Shown here: in pieces, positions 1-7,045 of the stretch
Position numbering within the stretch: position 1 is the stretch's first letter
Layout: each line of letters begins with the position of its first letter
Assembly: GCA_023436765.1 (NCBI GenBank)
Contig: JAEZHX010000111.1
Location: 1 to 12,124 of the forward strand
Direction of reading: 5' to 3'
DNA length: 12,124 nucleotides
From: Bacillota bacterium
Lineage (GTDB): Bacteria > Bacillota > Clostridia > Lachnospirales > Lachnospiraceae
The notes under the pieces: model-generated
What the model was told of the DNA's origin: nothing
Databases searched by the model: none
What the model saw: the letters and a program-made list of their open reading frames with translations, nothing else
Position numbers and translations under genes: made by a program

Positions 1-381
1 GTCCTGCTTGCGATGGTAGACACCCTGGAATACCTCCATAAGGGAGGCCGTTTGTCCAAATCCTCAGCCATCTTAGGCTCCCTATTGAAGTTCAAACCAG
101 TCATAACCTTAAAGGATGGGGTAATTAAGGTAGTAGGCAAGGAGCGAGGAGTGAATAAGGCGATTACCAAGATACTTGACACGGTGGACGAGTATGGCGA
201 GATAAATCGGGATTATCCCATTCATCTAGGCTTCACCGCAGAAGATAGCACCTGTACCATTCTGAAGGATAAGCTGGAGGAGAAATACGGCATAAAGGAT
301 ATGATAATGTTTCCGGTAGGTTGTGTTGTCGGTACCCATGTAGGGCCCGGTGCCTGTGTAATAACTTATATTAAGAAGTAA
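1..381 (+). CDS. DegV family fatty-acid-binding protein, C-terminal part (5' end outside window)
   Basis: The reading frame is open from base 1, so the gene starts upstream of the window; only about the last 126 residues are visible of a protein family usually near 280. DegV/FakB proteins bind a fatty acid; in Firmicutes they present it to the kinase FakA so that host or recycled fatty acids can enter phospholipid synthesis. The fragment begins VLLAMVDTLEYLHKGGRLS, the conserved lead-in to the second DegV domain, and ends with GTHVGPGA, whose His (fragment residue about 113) matches the conserved carboxylate-contacting His of FakB proteins. The ATG at 13 lies inside the conserved domain and is not a real start. 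A terminator follows directly, so the gene is not co-transcribed with the next one. Family assignment is firm; the specific lipid partner is unknown. Confidence 0.9.
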   Translation, partial: VLLAMVDTLEYLHKGGRLSKSSAILGSLLKFKPVITLKDGVIKVVGKERGVNKAITKILDTVDEYGEINRDYPIHLGFTAEDSTCTILKDKLEEKYGIKDMIMFPVGCVVGTHVGPGACVITYIKK

Positions 382-410
382 CAAAACGAAAGTTTAGGAT
401 ATGAAAAAAG

Positions 411-446
411 GCTTCCATATGCGTCACTGCAAATGGAAGTTTTTTT
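411..446 (+). terminator. Intrinsic terminator of the degV-family gene
   Basis: Arms 412-422 (CTTCCATATGC) and 429-439 (GCAAATGGAAG) pair over 11 positions with a single A/A mismatch around a 6-nt loop. They are followed at once by seven T residues (440-446). It lies 30 bases past the stop codon of the degV-family gene. Confidence 0.9.
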
Positions 447-506
447 ATGCTTTACCATATGTTACAAGAATATAAACTAAATGTTACAGAAATATTAAAT
501 TTAGTG

Positions 507-535
507 TTGACACAGTAATAAATATGTAATACAAT
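507..535 (+). promoter_or_regulatory. Sigma-A-type promoter for the secreted peptidoglycan-binding protein
   Basis: A perfect -35 hexamer TTGACA (507-512) is separated by exactly 17 bases from TACAAT (530-535), which matches the -10 consensus at five of six positions. Transcription would start near 541-543, leaving a leader of roughly 50 nt that carries the ribosome binding site AGGAG at 582-586. The flanking DNA is AT-rich. Confidence 0.85.
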
Positions 536-594
536 CACTCTATGCTAATCCTAGCAACAAAACACGACAAGATATTACTACAGGAGAGTACATA

Positions 595-1413
595 ATGAAG
601 AAGAAAAACTTAATTCGTATAGCAACAATCTGTATGGCGGCGACCATGGCTTTTACTCCCGCAAGCGCATTGGCGGCACTGAGGAAGGGGTCCAGCGGAT
701 CCGAGGTGAAGATAATACAGGATACATTAAAGGAATTAGGTTACTTTACATATCCTAAATCAACAGGCTATTTTGGAAGTATCACTGTCAGTGCGGTTAA
801 GAGGTTCCAGAGGGACAATGGCTTAACTCCGGATGGGGTGGTCGGCAAGCAGACGAAAAGCATATTATTTAGTGATACGACAAGTGAGAATATAGCAGAT
901 GCGTCTCTGGTAAGTCCCAGCGCAGATCCTGGCAAAATAGGAGCCCTGGACTGGTATAAAGAGGTTCAATACATTTTTGGACGCGGAGATGTGGCAGAGA
1001 TAATTGATGTTGATACTGGAAGAAGCTTTTATCTGAAAAGGACCTATGGCACGAATCATGCTGATGTCGAGCCTTTAACCAAGAAAGATGCCAATATCAT
1101 CAAGGACATCTGGGGTGGCTGGTCCTGGAACAGAAGAGCAGTTGTTGTTAAGGTCGACGGTTATGTCCTTGCTGGTTCTTTATGTGCAATGCCACATGCG
1201 GGCATAGATTCAAAACCTGCGGAGGCCTATGTAAGTGGAAGAAGCGGCGGTTATGGCAGAGGCTGTAACCTGGATGCAGTAAAGAATAACGGTGTCAACG
1301 GAGTAATGGACCTGCATTTCAAAAACAGCCGGACCCATGGTACAAATTCAGTAAATAAAGCGCATCAGGATATGGTAAAAAAAGCGGCCGAATACATAAA
1401 TAATAATTACTAA
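595..1413 (+). CDS. Secreted peptidoglycan-binding-domain protein with uncharacterised C-terminal domain
   Basis: 272 residues. Residues 1-27 are a typical Gram-positive signal peptide (MKKK start, hydrophobic core, ALA at 25-27), with likely cleavage before A28. Residues 29-92 form a PG_binding_1 domain (KGSSGSEVKIIQDTLKELGY, then YFGSITVSAVKRFQ and NGLTPDGVVGKQT), which attaches proteins to the cell wall. A linker follows (about 93-117). Residues 118-272 form a conserved-looking domain that I cannot name. It has a HAD stretch (H155, D157), a Trp-rich GGWSW (174-178), C197 with MPHAG just after it, C224, and HFKNSRTHGTN (H241, H248) followed by H257. The clustered His and Asp residues suggest a possible metal or catalytic site, but no peptidase or amidase signature fits. 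Start choice: AGGAG eight bases upstream of ATG and a good signal peptide. It has its own promoter and terminator, and is not part of the xylan locus. Confidence 0.9.
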   Translation: MKKKNLIRIATICMAATMAFTPASALAALRKGSSGSEVKIIQDTLKELGYFTYPKSTGYFGSITVSAVKRFQRDNGLTPDGVVGKQTKSILFSDTTSENIADASLVSPSADPGKIGALDWYKEVQYIFGRGDVAEIIDVDTGRSFYLKRTYGTNHADVEPLTKKDANIIKDIWGGWSWNRRAVVVKVDGYVLAGSLCAMPHAGIDSKPAEAYVSGRSGGYGRGCNLDAVKNNGVNGVMDLHFKNSRTHGTNSVNKAHQDMVKKAAEYINNNY

Positions 1414-1448
1414 ACATAAGGATCTTGGAATATAGGAAATATCTGATT

Positions 1449-1494
1449 AGGAATCTGACGGAACAGCGGTATGCTCTTCCCCGGATTCCTTTTT
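1449..1494 (+). terminator. Intrinsic terminator of the secreted-protein gene
   Basis: This is a two-part hairpin. The outer arms AGGAATC (1449-1455) and GATTCCT (1484-1490) pair perfectly. The inner arms GGAACAGC (1460-1467) and GCTCTTCC (1473-1480) pair with one mismatch around a 5-nt loop. A run of five T (1490-1494) follows. It isolates the upstream gene from the GH43 gene. Confidence 0.85.
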
Positions 1495-1549
1495 AGTTTA
1501 ATTCACATCGTATTTAGCATGTCACCTGCCTTAAGAGGGTTCAAGCATG

Positions 1550-1563
1550 TATGATATCATATG
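1550..1563. promoter_or_regulatory. 12-bp palindrome upstream of the GH43 gene, possible operator or -10 region
   Basis: TATGATATCATA (1550-1561) is a perfect palindrome. Its first six bases, TATGAT, also match the -10 consensus at five of six positions, but no acceptable -35 lies 16-18 bases upstream. That would be consistent with an activator-dependent promoter. The 11-mer GATATCATATG (1553-1563) recurs exactly at 10295-10305 in front of uxuB. Function is inferred only from position and symmetry. Confidence 0.3.
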
Positions 1564-1601
1564 CACAATCAGGATGAACTTACGGAGAATGAAAGATCAG
1601 C

Positions 1602-1630
1602 TGGTTTTTTTGAAAAAACTATGTTAATAT
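1602..1630 (+). promoter_or_regulatory. Candidate promoter/operator region of the GH43 gene
   Basis: A perfect inverted repeat GTTTTTT-TG-AAAAAAC (1604-1619) sits about 65 bases before the GH43 start. Immediately downstream, TG-T-TAATAT (1622-1630) resembles an extended -10 element. The matching -35 position (1602-1607, TGGTTT) is poor. A weak promoter overlapped by a regulator site is possible, but A/T-run palindromes also arise by chance in AT-rich gaps. Transcription from here would give a leader of about 45 nt including GGAGG at 1671-1675. Confidence 0.3.
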
Positions 1631-1682
1631 TACCGGGAAAGTAAATAATAAAAAATCATTCAGATATTATGGAGGAATAGCT

Positions 1683-3251
1683 ATGGGAGAGAGAGTCAGT
1701 AATCCGATATTGTCGGGTTTTTATCCGGATCCGTCTGTCTGCAGAGTCGGGGAGGATTATTATTTGGTGACCTCAACCTTTGCTTATTTTCCGGGTGTTC
1801 CAATTTTCCACAGCAGGGATCTGGTTCATTGGAACCAGATTGGCAATATCCTTAACAGGAAGGAGCAGCTGAACCTGGAGGGAGCAGGGCATTCCGGGGG
1901 AATATTCGCACCGACCATCCGCTACCATGAGGGAACCTTCTATATGATTACAACCAATGTTACCCATGGGGGTAATTTTATCGTTACAGCTAAGAAGCCG
2001 GAAGGACCCTGGTCGAACCCGCATTATATCGAGGGCGCGGAAGGGATAGATCCATCCCTCTTCTTTGATGATGACGGTAAATGCTATTATACAGGAACCA
2101 GAGAACGTAGAGAGGGAGGCAAGTATTTCGGCGATAATGAAATATGGACGCAGGAGTTGGATCTTAATGCGATGAAGCTGGTAGGTAAATCCTATGCCCT
2201 TTGGCATGGTGCCTTAAGAGAGGTGGTCTGGCCGGAGGGTCCCCATCTTTATAAGAAGGATGGGAGATACTATCTGCTGATTGCCGAAGCAGGTACTGCT
2301 CATGAGCATGCGGTGACGGTAGCAGCAGGTAACAGCCTGAGAGAACCTTTTACAGGCTATGCTGCTAATCCGATACTGACCCACAGACATCTGGGGTATG
2401 ATTATCCGATTGTTAATGTTGGACATGGAGATCTGGTAGAAACACAGAATGGGGAATGGTATATGGTTGTTCTGGCCTCACGGCCCTACGGGGGCTATTA
2501 CCGTAACCTGGGTAGGGAGACCTTCCTGGTTCCGGTTACCTGGGAAAGAGGATGGCCTGTCATAAATAAAGGGATTGGCTTATTGGAGCCAACAGTGAAG
2601 GGTCCGGAGCTACCCCCGTTTGAAGGAAGACCGGTGCCTGAGAAAGAGGACTTCGATCTGGATCAGCTGCCGTATCATTTCGTATTTCTCCGCAATCCGG
2701 TACAGGAAAATTACAGTCTGTCGGAACGTAAGGGCTATCTCAGACTGAAGCTTGCCCCAGAAAAGCTGACAGAGCTTACGAGTCCCAGCTATGTCGGGAT
2801 ACGGCAAACCGGGATGAGCTTTGTGTTTGAAGCAGTGATGGATTTTAGGCCGGATAACAGTGAAGAGGAAGCAGGGATTGTACTGCTGCAAAGCAACGAG
2901 TATCACTACCGCTTCGTCAGTACTGTGAGAGAGGGAATTAACGTCCTTCAGGTCATAGTGTGCATGAAAGGGGACGAAGAGGTTCTGGCCCAGGTTCCCA
3001 TCGAGGACCTCAGTAGAGAAAGCCATGAAATCAGGCTTCGTATCATTGCTGAGAAGCAGGATATTAGGTTCTCCTACAGCTATGACGGCAAGAGCTATCA
3101 TATCATAAAAGCCGGTGTCAATGCCAGGATTCTAAGTACGGATGTTGCAGGGGGCTTTGTAGGAAATACAATGGGGCTGTATTGCTCCTCTAACGGTGAA
3201 GAGAGCACTAACATTGCCGACTTCGACTGGATCTATTATAAAAACATGTAA
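1683..3251 (+). CDS. GH43 family beta-xylosidase / alpha-L-arabinofuranosidase, cytoplasmic
   Basis: 522 residues, the usual size for two-domain GH43 enzymes. The N-terminal five-bladed propeller (about 6-300) carries all three catalytic carboxylates: D16 in GFYPDPS (general base), D123 in GIDPSLFFDDDGK (pKa modulator) and E185 in WPEGPHLY (general acid). The C-terminal third (about 320-522) is the beta-sandwich found in XynB-type GH43 proteins. Such enzymes release xylose or arabinose from the non-reducing ends of short xylan or arabinoxylan fragments with inversion. The style (STFAYFPGVPIFHSRDLVHW) suggests subfamily 11 or 12, but substrate preference cannot be fixed by eye. No signal peptide, so it likely acts on imported oligosaccharides. 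Start: GGAGG at 1671-1675, seven bases before ATG. It forms a single-gene unit ending in a terminator shared with the convergent regulator. Confidence 0.92.
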   Translation: MGERVSNPILSGFYPDPSVCRVGEDYYLVTSTFAYFPGVPIFHSRDLVHWNQIGNILNRKEQLNLEGAGHSGGIFAPTIRYHEGTFYMITTNVTHGGNFIVTAKKPEGPWSNPHYIEGAEGIDPSLFFDDDGKCYYTGTRERREGGKYFGDNEIWTQELDLNAMKLVGKSYALWHGALREVVWPEGPHLYKKDGRYYLLIAEAGTAHEHAVTVAAGNSLREPFTGYAANPILTHRHLGYDYPIVNVGHGDLVETQNGEWYMVVLASRPYGGYYRNLGRETFLVPVTWERGWPVINKGIGLLEPTVKGPELPPFEGRPVPEKEDFDLDQLPYHFVFLRNPVQENYSLSERKGYLRLKLAPEKLTELTSPSYVGIRQTGMSFVFEAVMDFRPDNSEEEAGIVLLQSNEYHYRFVSTVREGINVLQVIVCMKGDEEVLAQVPIEDLSRESHEIRLRIIAEKQDIRFSYSYDGKSYHIIKAGVNARILSTDVAGGFVGNTMGLYCSSNGEESTNIADFDWIYYKNM

Positions 3252-3319
3252 GAATAACGCTCCAACCTTGGCCCATACTCTTCATAAGACATCAGGGCGG
3301 GAACATGATAGGTGCAGAA

Positions 3320-3353
3320 AATGCCGGGTAGACTCTATCCGGCATTCGCTTTT
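3320..3353. terminator. Bidirectional intrinsic terminator between GH43 and the AraC-family gene
   Basis: Perfect 8-bp arms AATGCCGG (3320-3327) and CCGGCATT (3339-3346) enclose an 11-nt loop. On the plus strand TTTT follows at 3350-3353 after a short CGC. On the minus strand the hairpin runs straight into TTTT (complement of 3318-3321). Its place between two convergent genes fits termination of both. Confidence 0.8.
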
Positions 3354-3380
3354 ATATAAGTGATGTGGCCTTGCCGAACG

Positions 3381-4250
3381 TCAGGCGCGGTTACGGCGGC
3401 GGTACAAATTTTTGAACTCCGTCGGTGTGCATTCCTTAAAGCTTTTAAAAACCCTGTTAAAGGTCGAGATACTACTGAAGCCGGATCTTAGGGCGATTTC
3501 CGTGATAGACAGGCTTGGGTTAAGGAGATATTTTTCGGCCTCCTTCACGCGGCGTTGATTCAGGTAATCATAAAAGGAGATATCCGTAAACTGTTTGAAC
3601 AGCCTTGAGAAATGGAATTTGCTGAAGCCTGCCACGTCTGCAATCACTTCCAGGGAGATATCCTCCATAAAATTATTATTTATGTAATCAAAAATCAGAT
3701 TAAACTTCTCGATATACTCCTTCTGCTTATTTACCTTCACATCGGGGAACAGATTTTCGGTACTCATATATTTCCTTCCCAACAAAACAAACATCTGTAT
3801 AATCAGCGCGTAGATTGCAGCTTCTCTGAGGGTATTCTTGCTGTTATATTCAGAAGTGATCTCATCAAAAAGGATTTGAAGCTGCGGCAGGATTTCCGGA
3901 GCAGTTGTTTCGTTAATCAGTCTGGGCTGGTTCAGAACAGATGCAATATTTGAAAAGCCCCTGAGATTACTGATTAAGGAGAAGTCAAAGAGTAGAATTC
4001 TTCTTGTTCCTTCTTCTGGTGCAATCAGCTCATGAAGCTCTCCGGGAGGGATGATCAGTATCTCTCCTTCCGACAGACAGTAAGAGGTCTTACCGATTGT
4101 TACAGTATAATAATTCGTAACCGGCATAATTAATTCAATCGCAGTATGCCAATGGGTTGTGTAGTTCTCCGTCTCATGATTAATATGAAGCAGAATAGAT
4201 GAATTGTTCTCATAATCCACTTTCTCATAGATTCCGTCCAATATTCTCAT
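3381..4250 (-). CDS. AraC-family transcriptional regulator, probable regulator of the xylan/glucuronate locus
   Basis: 289 residues, the standard length. The N-terminal cupin-like sensor domain (about 15-95) has HWH at 33-35 and EGEILIIPPGELHEL at 61-75, the usual sugar-binding fold of AraC-type proteins. The C-terminal domain (about 185-285) has two helix-turn-helix units: SLEVIADVAGFSKFHFSRLF (199-218) and SITEIALRSGFSSISTFNRV (248-267), followed by the family signature FKECTPTEFK. It is cytoplasmic and binds DNA. It is convergent with GH43 and divergent from the GH3-GH67-uxuA-uxuB set, so activation or repression of one or both by a xylan-derived sugar is the natural inference; no ligand can be read from the sequence. 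The ribosome binding site is weak: AAAGG lies about 15 bases before the ATG. An ATG 18 bases further upstream is blocked by a stop two codons later, so this start stands. Confidence 0.92.
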   Translation of the reverse strand: MRILDGIYEKVDYENNSSILLHINHETENYTTHWHTAIELIMPVTNYYTVTIGKTSYCLSEGEILIIPPGELHELIAPEEGTRRILLFDFSLISNLRGFSNIASVLNQPRLINETTAPEILPQLQILFDEITSEYNSKNTLREAAIYALIIQMFVLLGRKYMSTENLFPDVKVNKQKEYIEKFNLIFDYINNNFMEDISLEVIADVAGFSKFHFSRLFKQFTDISFYDYLNQRRVKEAEKYLLNPSLSITEIALRSGFSSISTFNRVFKSFKECTPTEFKNLYRRRNRA

Positions 4251-4367
4251 AAATGCTAAACCATACCTTTCTGTTTATTAGGATGATACCTGTCTTCACT
4301 CGGTGGGACCCATCGAAAAAGCAATGCTAGAAATGTATATATTTGGTTTACAGGAAAAGCATTGTGT

Positions 4368-4396
4368 TTTATAATAAATCATTATGAAGTATTCAA
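4368..4396 (-). promoter_or_regulatory. Candidate promoter for the AraC-family gene
   Basis: Read on the minus strand, TTGAAT (4396 to 4391, four of six matches to the -35 consensus) is followed after exactly 17 bases by TATAAA (4373 to 4368, five of six matches to the -10 consensus). Transcription would start near 4361, giving a leader of about 110 nt before the regulator's ATG at 4250. Confidence 0.45.
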
Positions 4397-4489
4397 GCAG
4401 ATATACATCGATGGTGAATGATCAATTGTTGCTGTCATAAAACTTATCACGTAAATATTGCTATTATAACTGGCTATAAAAAGTAGGGA

Positions 4490-4646
4490 ATATTTTACGA
4501 TGCTTATGTAGAACGTTCATAAAAACAAGTATTATAACCACACTTTTATTGCAATTATTACTAAATTAATTTTAATACATCAGGTCATATTTGTAAATAT
4601 GGAATCAATAAGTAGATACAATTAATACTACATACACTATTTTACG
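4490..4646 (+). repeat. Direct repeat TATTTTACG, with a partial inverted copy upstream
   Basis: TATTTTACG occurs at 4491-4499 and again at 4638-4646, 147 bases apart, which is close to 14 helical turns. CGTAAATATT at 4450-4459 is its near-inverted counterpart: it pairs with AATATTTTACG at 4489-4499 with one base inserted. Repeated half-sites on one helix face are typical of AraC-type looping regulators, but this is only a positional argument. Confidence 0.35.
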
Positions 4647-4698
4647 CCTTATTATCGCAACAGATGATAAGAATATAGCAAGCTTTGATAGGTCATAT
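4582..4698 (+). repeat. Direct repeat AGGTCATAT; the second copy lies in the GH3 promoter spacer
   Basis: AGGTCATAT is present at 4582-4590 and 4690-4698, 108 bases apart. The upstream copy overlaps the inverted repeat CATATTT-GT-AAATATG (4586-4601). The downstream copy begins at the last base of the candidate -35 hexamer and occupies much of the spacer of the putative GH3 promoter, a position where a bound regulator could block or remodel RNA polymerase. Confidence 0.35.
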
Positions 4699-4713
4699 CA
4701 CTTGAAATAAGAT
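4685..4713 (+). promoter_or_regulatory. Candidate promoter of the GH3-GH67-uxuA-uxuB transcription unit
   Basis: TTGATA (4685-4690) matches the -35 consensus at five of six positions. TAAGAT (4708-4713), exactly 17 bases later, matches the -10 consensus at four of six. Transcription would begin near 4720, giving a leader of about 93 nt with GGGAGG at 4799-4804. A second, weaker reading (TTGAAA at 4702-4707 with TAGCAT at 4726-4731, spacer 18) overlaps it. Confidence 0.4.
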
Positions 4714-4812
4714 AAACTAGGAATGTAGCATGAATATCCTGTACTTATCAGCAGGATATATGCAATATGTACAAATGGAGATCATAATTTACATTATTGG
4801 GAGGAAGTAATA

Positions 4813-6972
4813 ATGCAGGATAAAAAGCCATATATGGACGAAACATTAAGCTTTGAGGAAAGAGCGAAGGATCTGGTCTCCAGAATGACACTGGAAGAGA
4901 AGGTATATCAGACCTTGCATTCTGCTCCGGCAATCGAGAGATTAGAAGTGAAATCCTATAACTATTGGAACGAGGCTCTACATGGTGTTGCCCGGGCAGG
5001 TACCGCTACGGTATTTCCACAAGCAATCGGTCTGGCTGCAACCTTTGATGAGGAGCTTCTGGAGGAGGTGGCAGATACCATCTCTACCGAAGGCAGAGCA
5101 AAATTCAATATGCAACAGAAATATAATGATACTGACATCTATAAGGGACTGACCTTCTGGTCGCCCAATGTTAATATATTCCGTGATCCAAGATGGGGAA
5201 GAGGACATGAGACCTACGGTGAGGATCCTTACTTAAGCGCTAGACTGGGAGTCAGATTTATTAACGGTATTCAGGGTAGGGATGAGAAATACCTGAAGGC
5301 AGCCGCCTGCGCAAAGCATTTTGCAGTGCACTCCGGACCAGAGGATGTGAGACATAGCTTTAATGCAGAGGTCTCTAAACAGGATCTGTATGAAACCTAT
5401 CTTCCGGCGTTTAAGGCATGCGTTGAGGAAGCGGGCGTAGAGGCAGTGATGGGAGCATATAACCGTACCAACGGGGAACCCTGCTGTGGAAGCAAGACGC
5501 TGCTCAATGATATTCTTCGTGAGGATTGGGGCTTTAAAGGACATGTTACCTCCGACTGTTGGGCTATCAAGGACTTCCATGAGAATCACATGGTTACCCG
5601 TGGACCGGTAGAATCCGTAGCCCTGGCAATGAACAATGGCTGTGATTTAAACTGCGGAAACATCTATGGCAATCTGCTATTAGCGGTAAGAGACGGCCTC
5701 GTAGAAGAGAAGACCATCGACCGTGCTGTCACCAGACTGGTAACGACCAGAATGAAGCTTGGCTTATTTGATAGTCCCGAGAAGGTTCCGTTCAATACCA
5801 TCGGCTATGAGCAGGTGGATAGTAAGGAACATCAGGAGCTTAATCTGAAGGCATCTAAAAAGTCCATCGTTCTGTTAAAGAATGAGAACAATCTGCTGCC
5901 TCTGGATCAATCAAAACTTAAGACTGTAGGCGTCATCGGACCAAATGCCAATAACAGAAAGGCATTGGTGGGTAATTATGAAGGAACTGCATCGGAGTAT
6001 ATTACGGTTCTGGAAGGTATTAAGGATTATCTCGGTGAGGACATTCGTGTATACTACTCCGAGGGCTGCCATCTGTTCAAGGATAAGGTGCAGGGGTTAG
6101 GAATTGAGAACGACAGAATTGCAGAAGCCAGGGCAGTCTGTGATATGAGTGATGTAGTGGTTGCCTGCTTTGGCCTGGATCCGGGACTGGAGGGGGAGGA
6201 AGGCGATCAGGGAAATGAGTTCGCCAGCGGTGATAAGCCGAACTTAAATTTGCCCGGCATACAGGAGGAGGTTCTGAAGGAGTTATATAAGAGCGGAAAA
6301 CCGATTATCCTAGTTCTTCTATCCGGCAGTGCGCTCAGTGTTCCCTGGGCGGACGAGCACATTCCCGCAATTATTCAGGGCTGGTATCCGGGTGCGCTGG
6401 GAGGCAGAGCAATTGCAGAGCTGCTCTTTGGTGAATTCTCACCGGAGGGCAAGCTTCCGGTAACCTTCTACCGTACCACGGAAGAGCTGCCTCCGTTCAT
6501 TGATTATAATATGAAGAACAGGACCTACCGATACATGGAGCAGGAAGCATTATATCCCTTCGGTTATGGTCTCTCCTATACAGATTTTGAGCTCTCTGAC
6601 GTATCGGTCGATGCGGAAGAGGTCGTTCCCGGAGAAGAGGTTCACTGTACTGCGGTGCTTTCGAATACCGGTAAGCTTCCGGGTGCGGAGACGATTCAGA
6701 TCTACATCAGAGTGAAGCAGGAGGGAGCTCCGAACTGGCAGCTGAAAGGCCTGAAGAAGGTTTATCTAAATCCGGGTGAGAAGCAAACAGTACAAATCAC
6801 ATTAAAGGGTGAAGCTTTTGGACTCTTTGATCATAGCGGAAAGCTGGTACTTCACGAGGGTGAATATGAAGTTTACATCGGTACGTGTCAACCGGATACC
6901 AGAAGTCTTAAGTTAACGGGCAAAAAGCCTTATTGTAAGGTCATGCATTCCGGCAAAACATTGATATTGTAA
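4813..6972 (+). CDS. GH3 family beta-xylosidase/beta-glucosidase-like enzyme, cytoplasmic
   Basis: 719 residues, full length for a three-domain GH3. The barrel domain (about 20-310) has the xylosidase-like YNYWNEALHGVARAG (49-63), NIFRDPRWGRGHETYGEDP (121-139), KHF at 168-170 and RH at 180-181. The catalytic nucleophile is D248 in HVTSDCWAI. The second alpha/beta domain (about 345-560) carries the acidic stretch LEGEEGDQGNEF (459-470), which should supply the acid/base Glu (E460, E462 or E463). A fibronectin-III-like domain closes the protein (about 610-690). GH3 enzymes cut single sugars from non-reducing ends with retention; context favours xylose from xylo-oligosaccharides, though glucosidase activity is possible. 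No signal peptide. Start: GGGAGG eight bases before ATG. It is the first gene of a four-gene co-directional set and is followed by two tandem hairpins. Confidence 0.92.
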   Translation: MQDKKPYMDETLSFEERAKDLVSRMTLEEKVYQTLHSAPAIERLEVKSYNYWNEALHGVARAGTATVFPQAIGLAATFDEELLEEVADTISTEGRAKFNMQQKYNDTDIYKGLTFWSPNVNIFRDPRWGRGHETYGEDPYLSARLGVRFINGIQGRDEKYLKAAACAKHFAVHSGPEDVRHSFNAEVSKQDLYETYLPAFKACVEEAGVEAVMGAYNRTNGEPCCGSKTLLNDILREDWGFKGHVTSDCWAIKDFHENHMVTRGPVESVALAMNNGCDLNCGNIYGNLLLAVRDGLVEEKTIDRAVTRLVTTRMKLGLFDSPEKVPFNTIGYEQVDSKEHQELNLKASKKSIVLLKNENNLLPLDQSKLKTVGVIGPNANNRKALVGNYEGTASEYITVLEGIKDYLGEDIRVYYSEGCHLFKDKVQGLGIENDRIAEARAVCDMSDVVVACFGLDPGLEGEEGDQGNEFASGDKPNLNLPGIQEEVLKELYKSGKPIILVLLSGSALSVPWADEHIPAIIQGWYPGALGGRAIAELLFGEFSPEGKLPVTFYRTTEELPPFIDYNMKNRTYRYMEQEALYPFGYGLSYTDFELSDVSVDAEEVVPGEEVHCTAVLSNTGKLPGAETIQIYIRVKQEGAPNWQLKGLKKVYLNPGEKQTVQITLKGEAFGLFDHSGKLVLHEGEYEVYIGTCQPDTRSLKLTGKKPYCKVMHSGKTLIL

Positions 6973-6986
6973 TTATAAAGCGCGTT

Positions 6987-7012
6987 AAGGCGGGCTCGGC
7001 AGGGCCCGCCTT
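6987..7012 (+). other. GC-rich hairpin after the GH3 gene (intra-operon, terminator-like)
   Basis: The 9-bp perfect arms AAGGCGGGC (6987-6995) and GCCCGCCTT (7004-7012) surround an 8-nt loop. Only three T residues follow, so it is not a classical strong terminator. In an operon of this kind it could partly terminate, or protect the upstream mRNA from 3' exonuclease so that GH3 is expressed above the downstream genes. Confidence 0.7.
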
Positions 7013-7013
7013 T

Positions 7014-7045
7014 ACTAAGCTGAACATGACGACCCACAGCTTAGT
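7014..7045 (+). other. Second hairpin just upstream of the GH67 ribosome binding site
   Basis: The 9-bp perfect arms ACTAAGCTG (7014-7022) and CAGCTTAGT (7037-7045) enclose a 14-nt loop. It starts one base after the previous GC-rich hairpin and ends nine bases before the GGAGG (7054-7058) of the GH67 gene, so it could influence initiation or act as an mRNA processing site. It could also be a regulator's DNA site. Confidence 0.55.

Larger units (their letters stand above)
4251..4812. other. 562-bp AT-rich divergent regulatory region, no gene seen
   Basis: No convincing coding frame on either strand. The stretch separates the divergently transcribed AraC-family gene and the GH3 gene, and it is much more AT-rich than the flanking genes. 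It contains a candidate promoter for each side and several repeats. TATTTTACG occurs at 4491-4499 and 4638-4646, with a partial inverted copy CGTAAATA at 4450-4457. AGGTCATAT occurs at 4582-4590 and 4690-4698. CATATTT-GT-AAATATG (4586-4601) is an inverted repeat, and GAACGTTC (4511-4518) is a palindrome. No convincing catabolite-responsive (cre) element was found. A small RNA or leader peptide cannot be excluded, but nothing supports one. Confidence 0.6.

Noticed and set aside
13..381. Treating the ATG at 13 as the start of a complete small protein
   Set aside because: The frame is open through base 1 and the upstream codons fit the conserved DegV second-domain lead-in, so this is a 5'-truncated gene at the window edge.
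1773..1860. Possible secreted GH43 enzyme
   Set aside because: The N-terminus goes straight into the catalytic GFYPDPS motif by residue 16; there is no room for a signal peptide, and the Shine-Dalgarno fits the chosen start.
1773..3101. Several minus-strand open frames of 70-163 codons within the GH43 gene
   Set aside because: Antisense to an intact GH43 coding sequence, with no family resemblance.
4300..4812. Catabolite-responsive (cre) elements in the divergent region
   Set aside because: Each CG-centred stretch, including GAACGTTC at 4511-4518, was compared by eye with the cre consensus and did not fit the flanking TG and CA positions.
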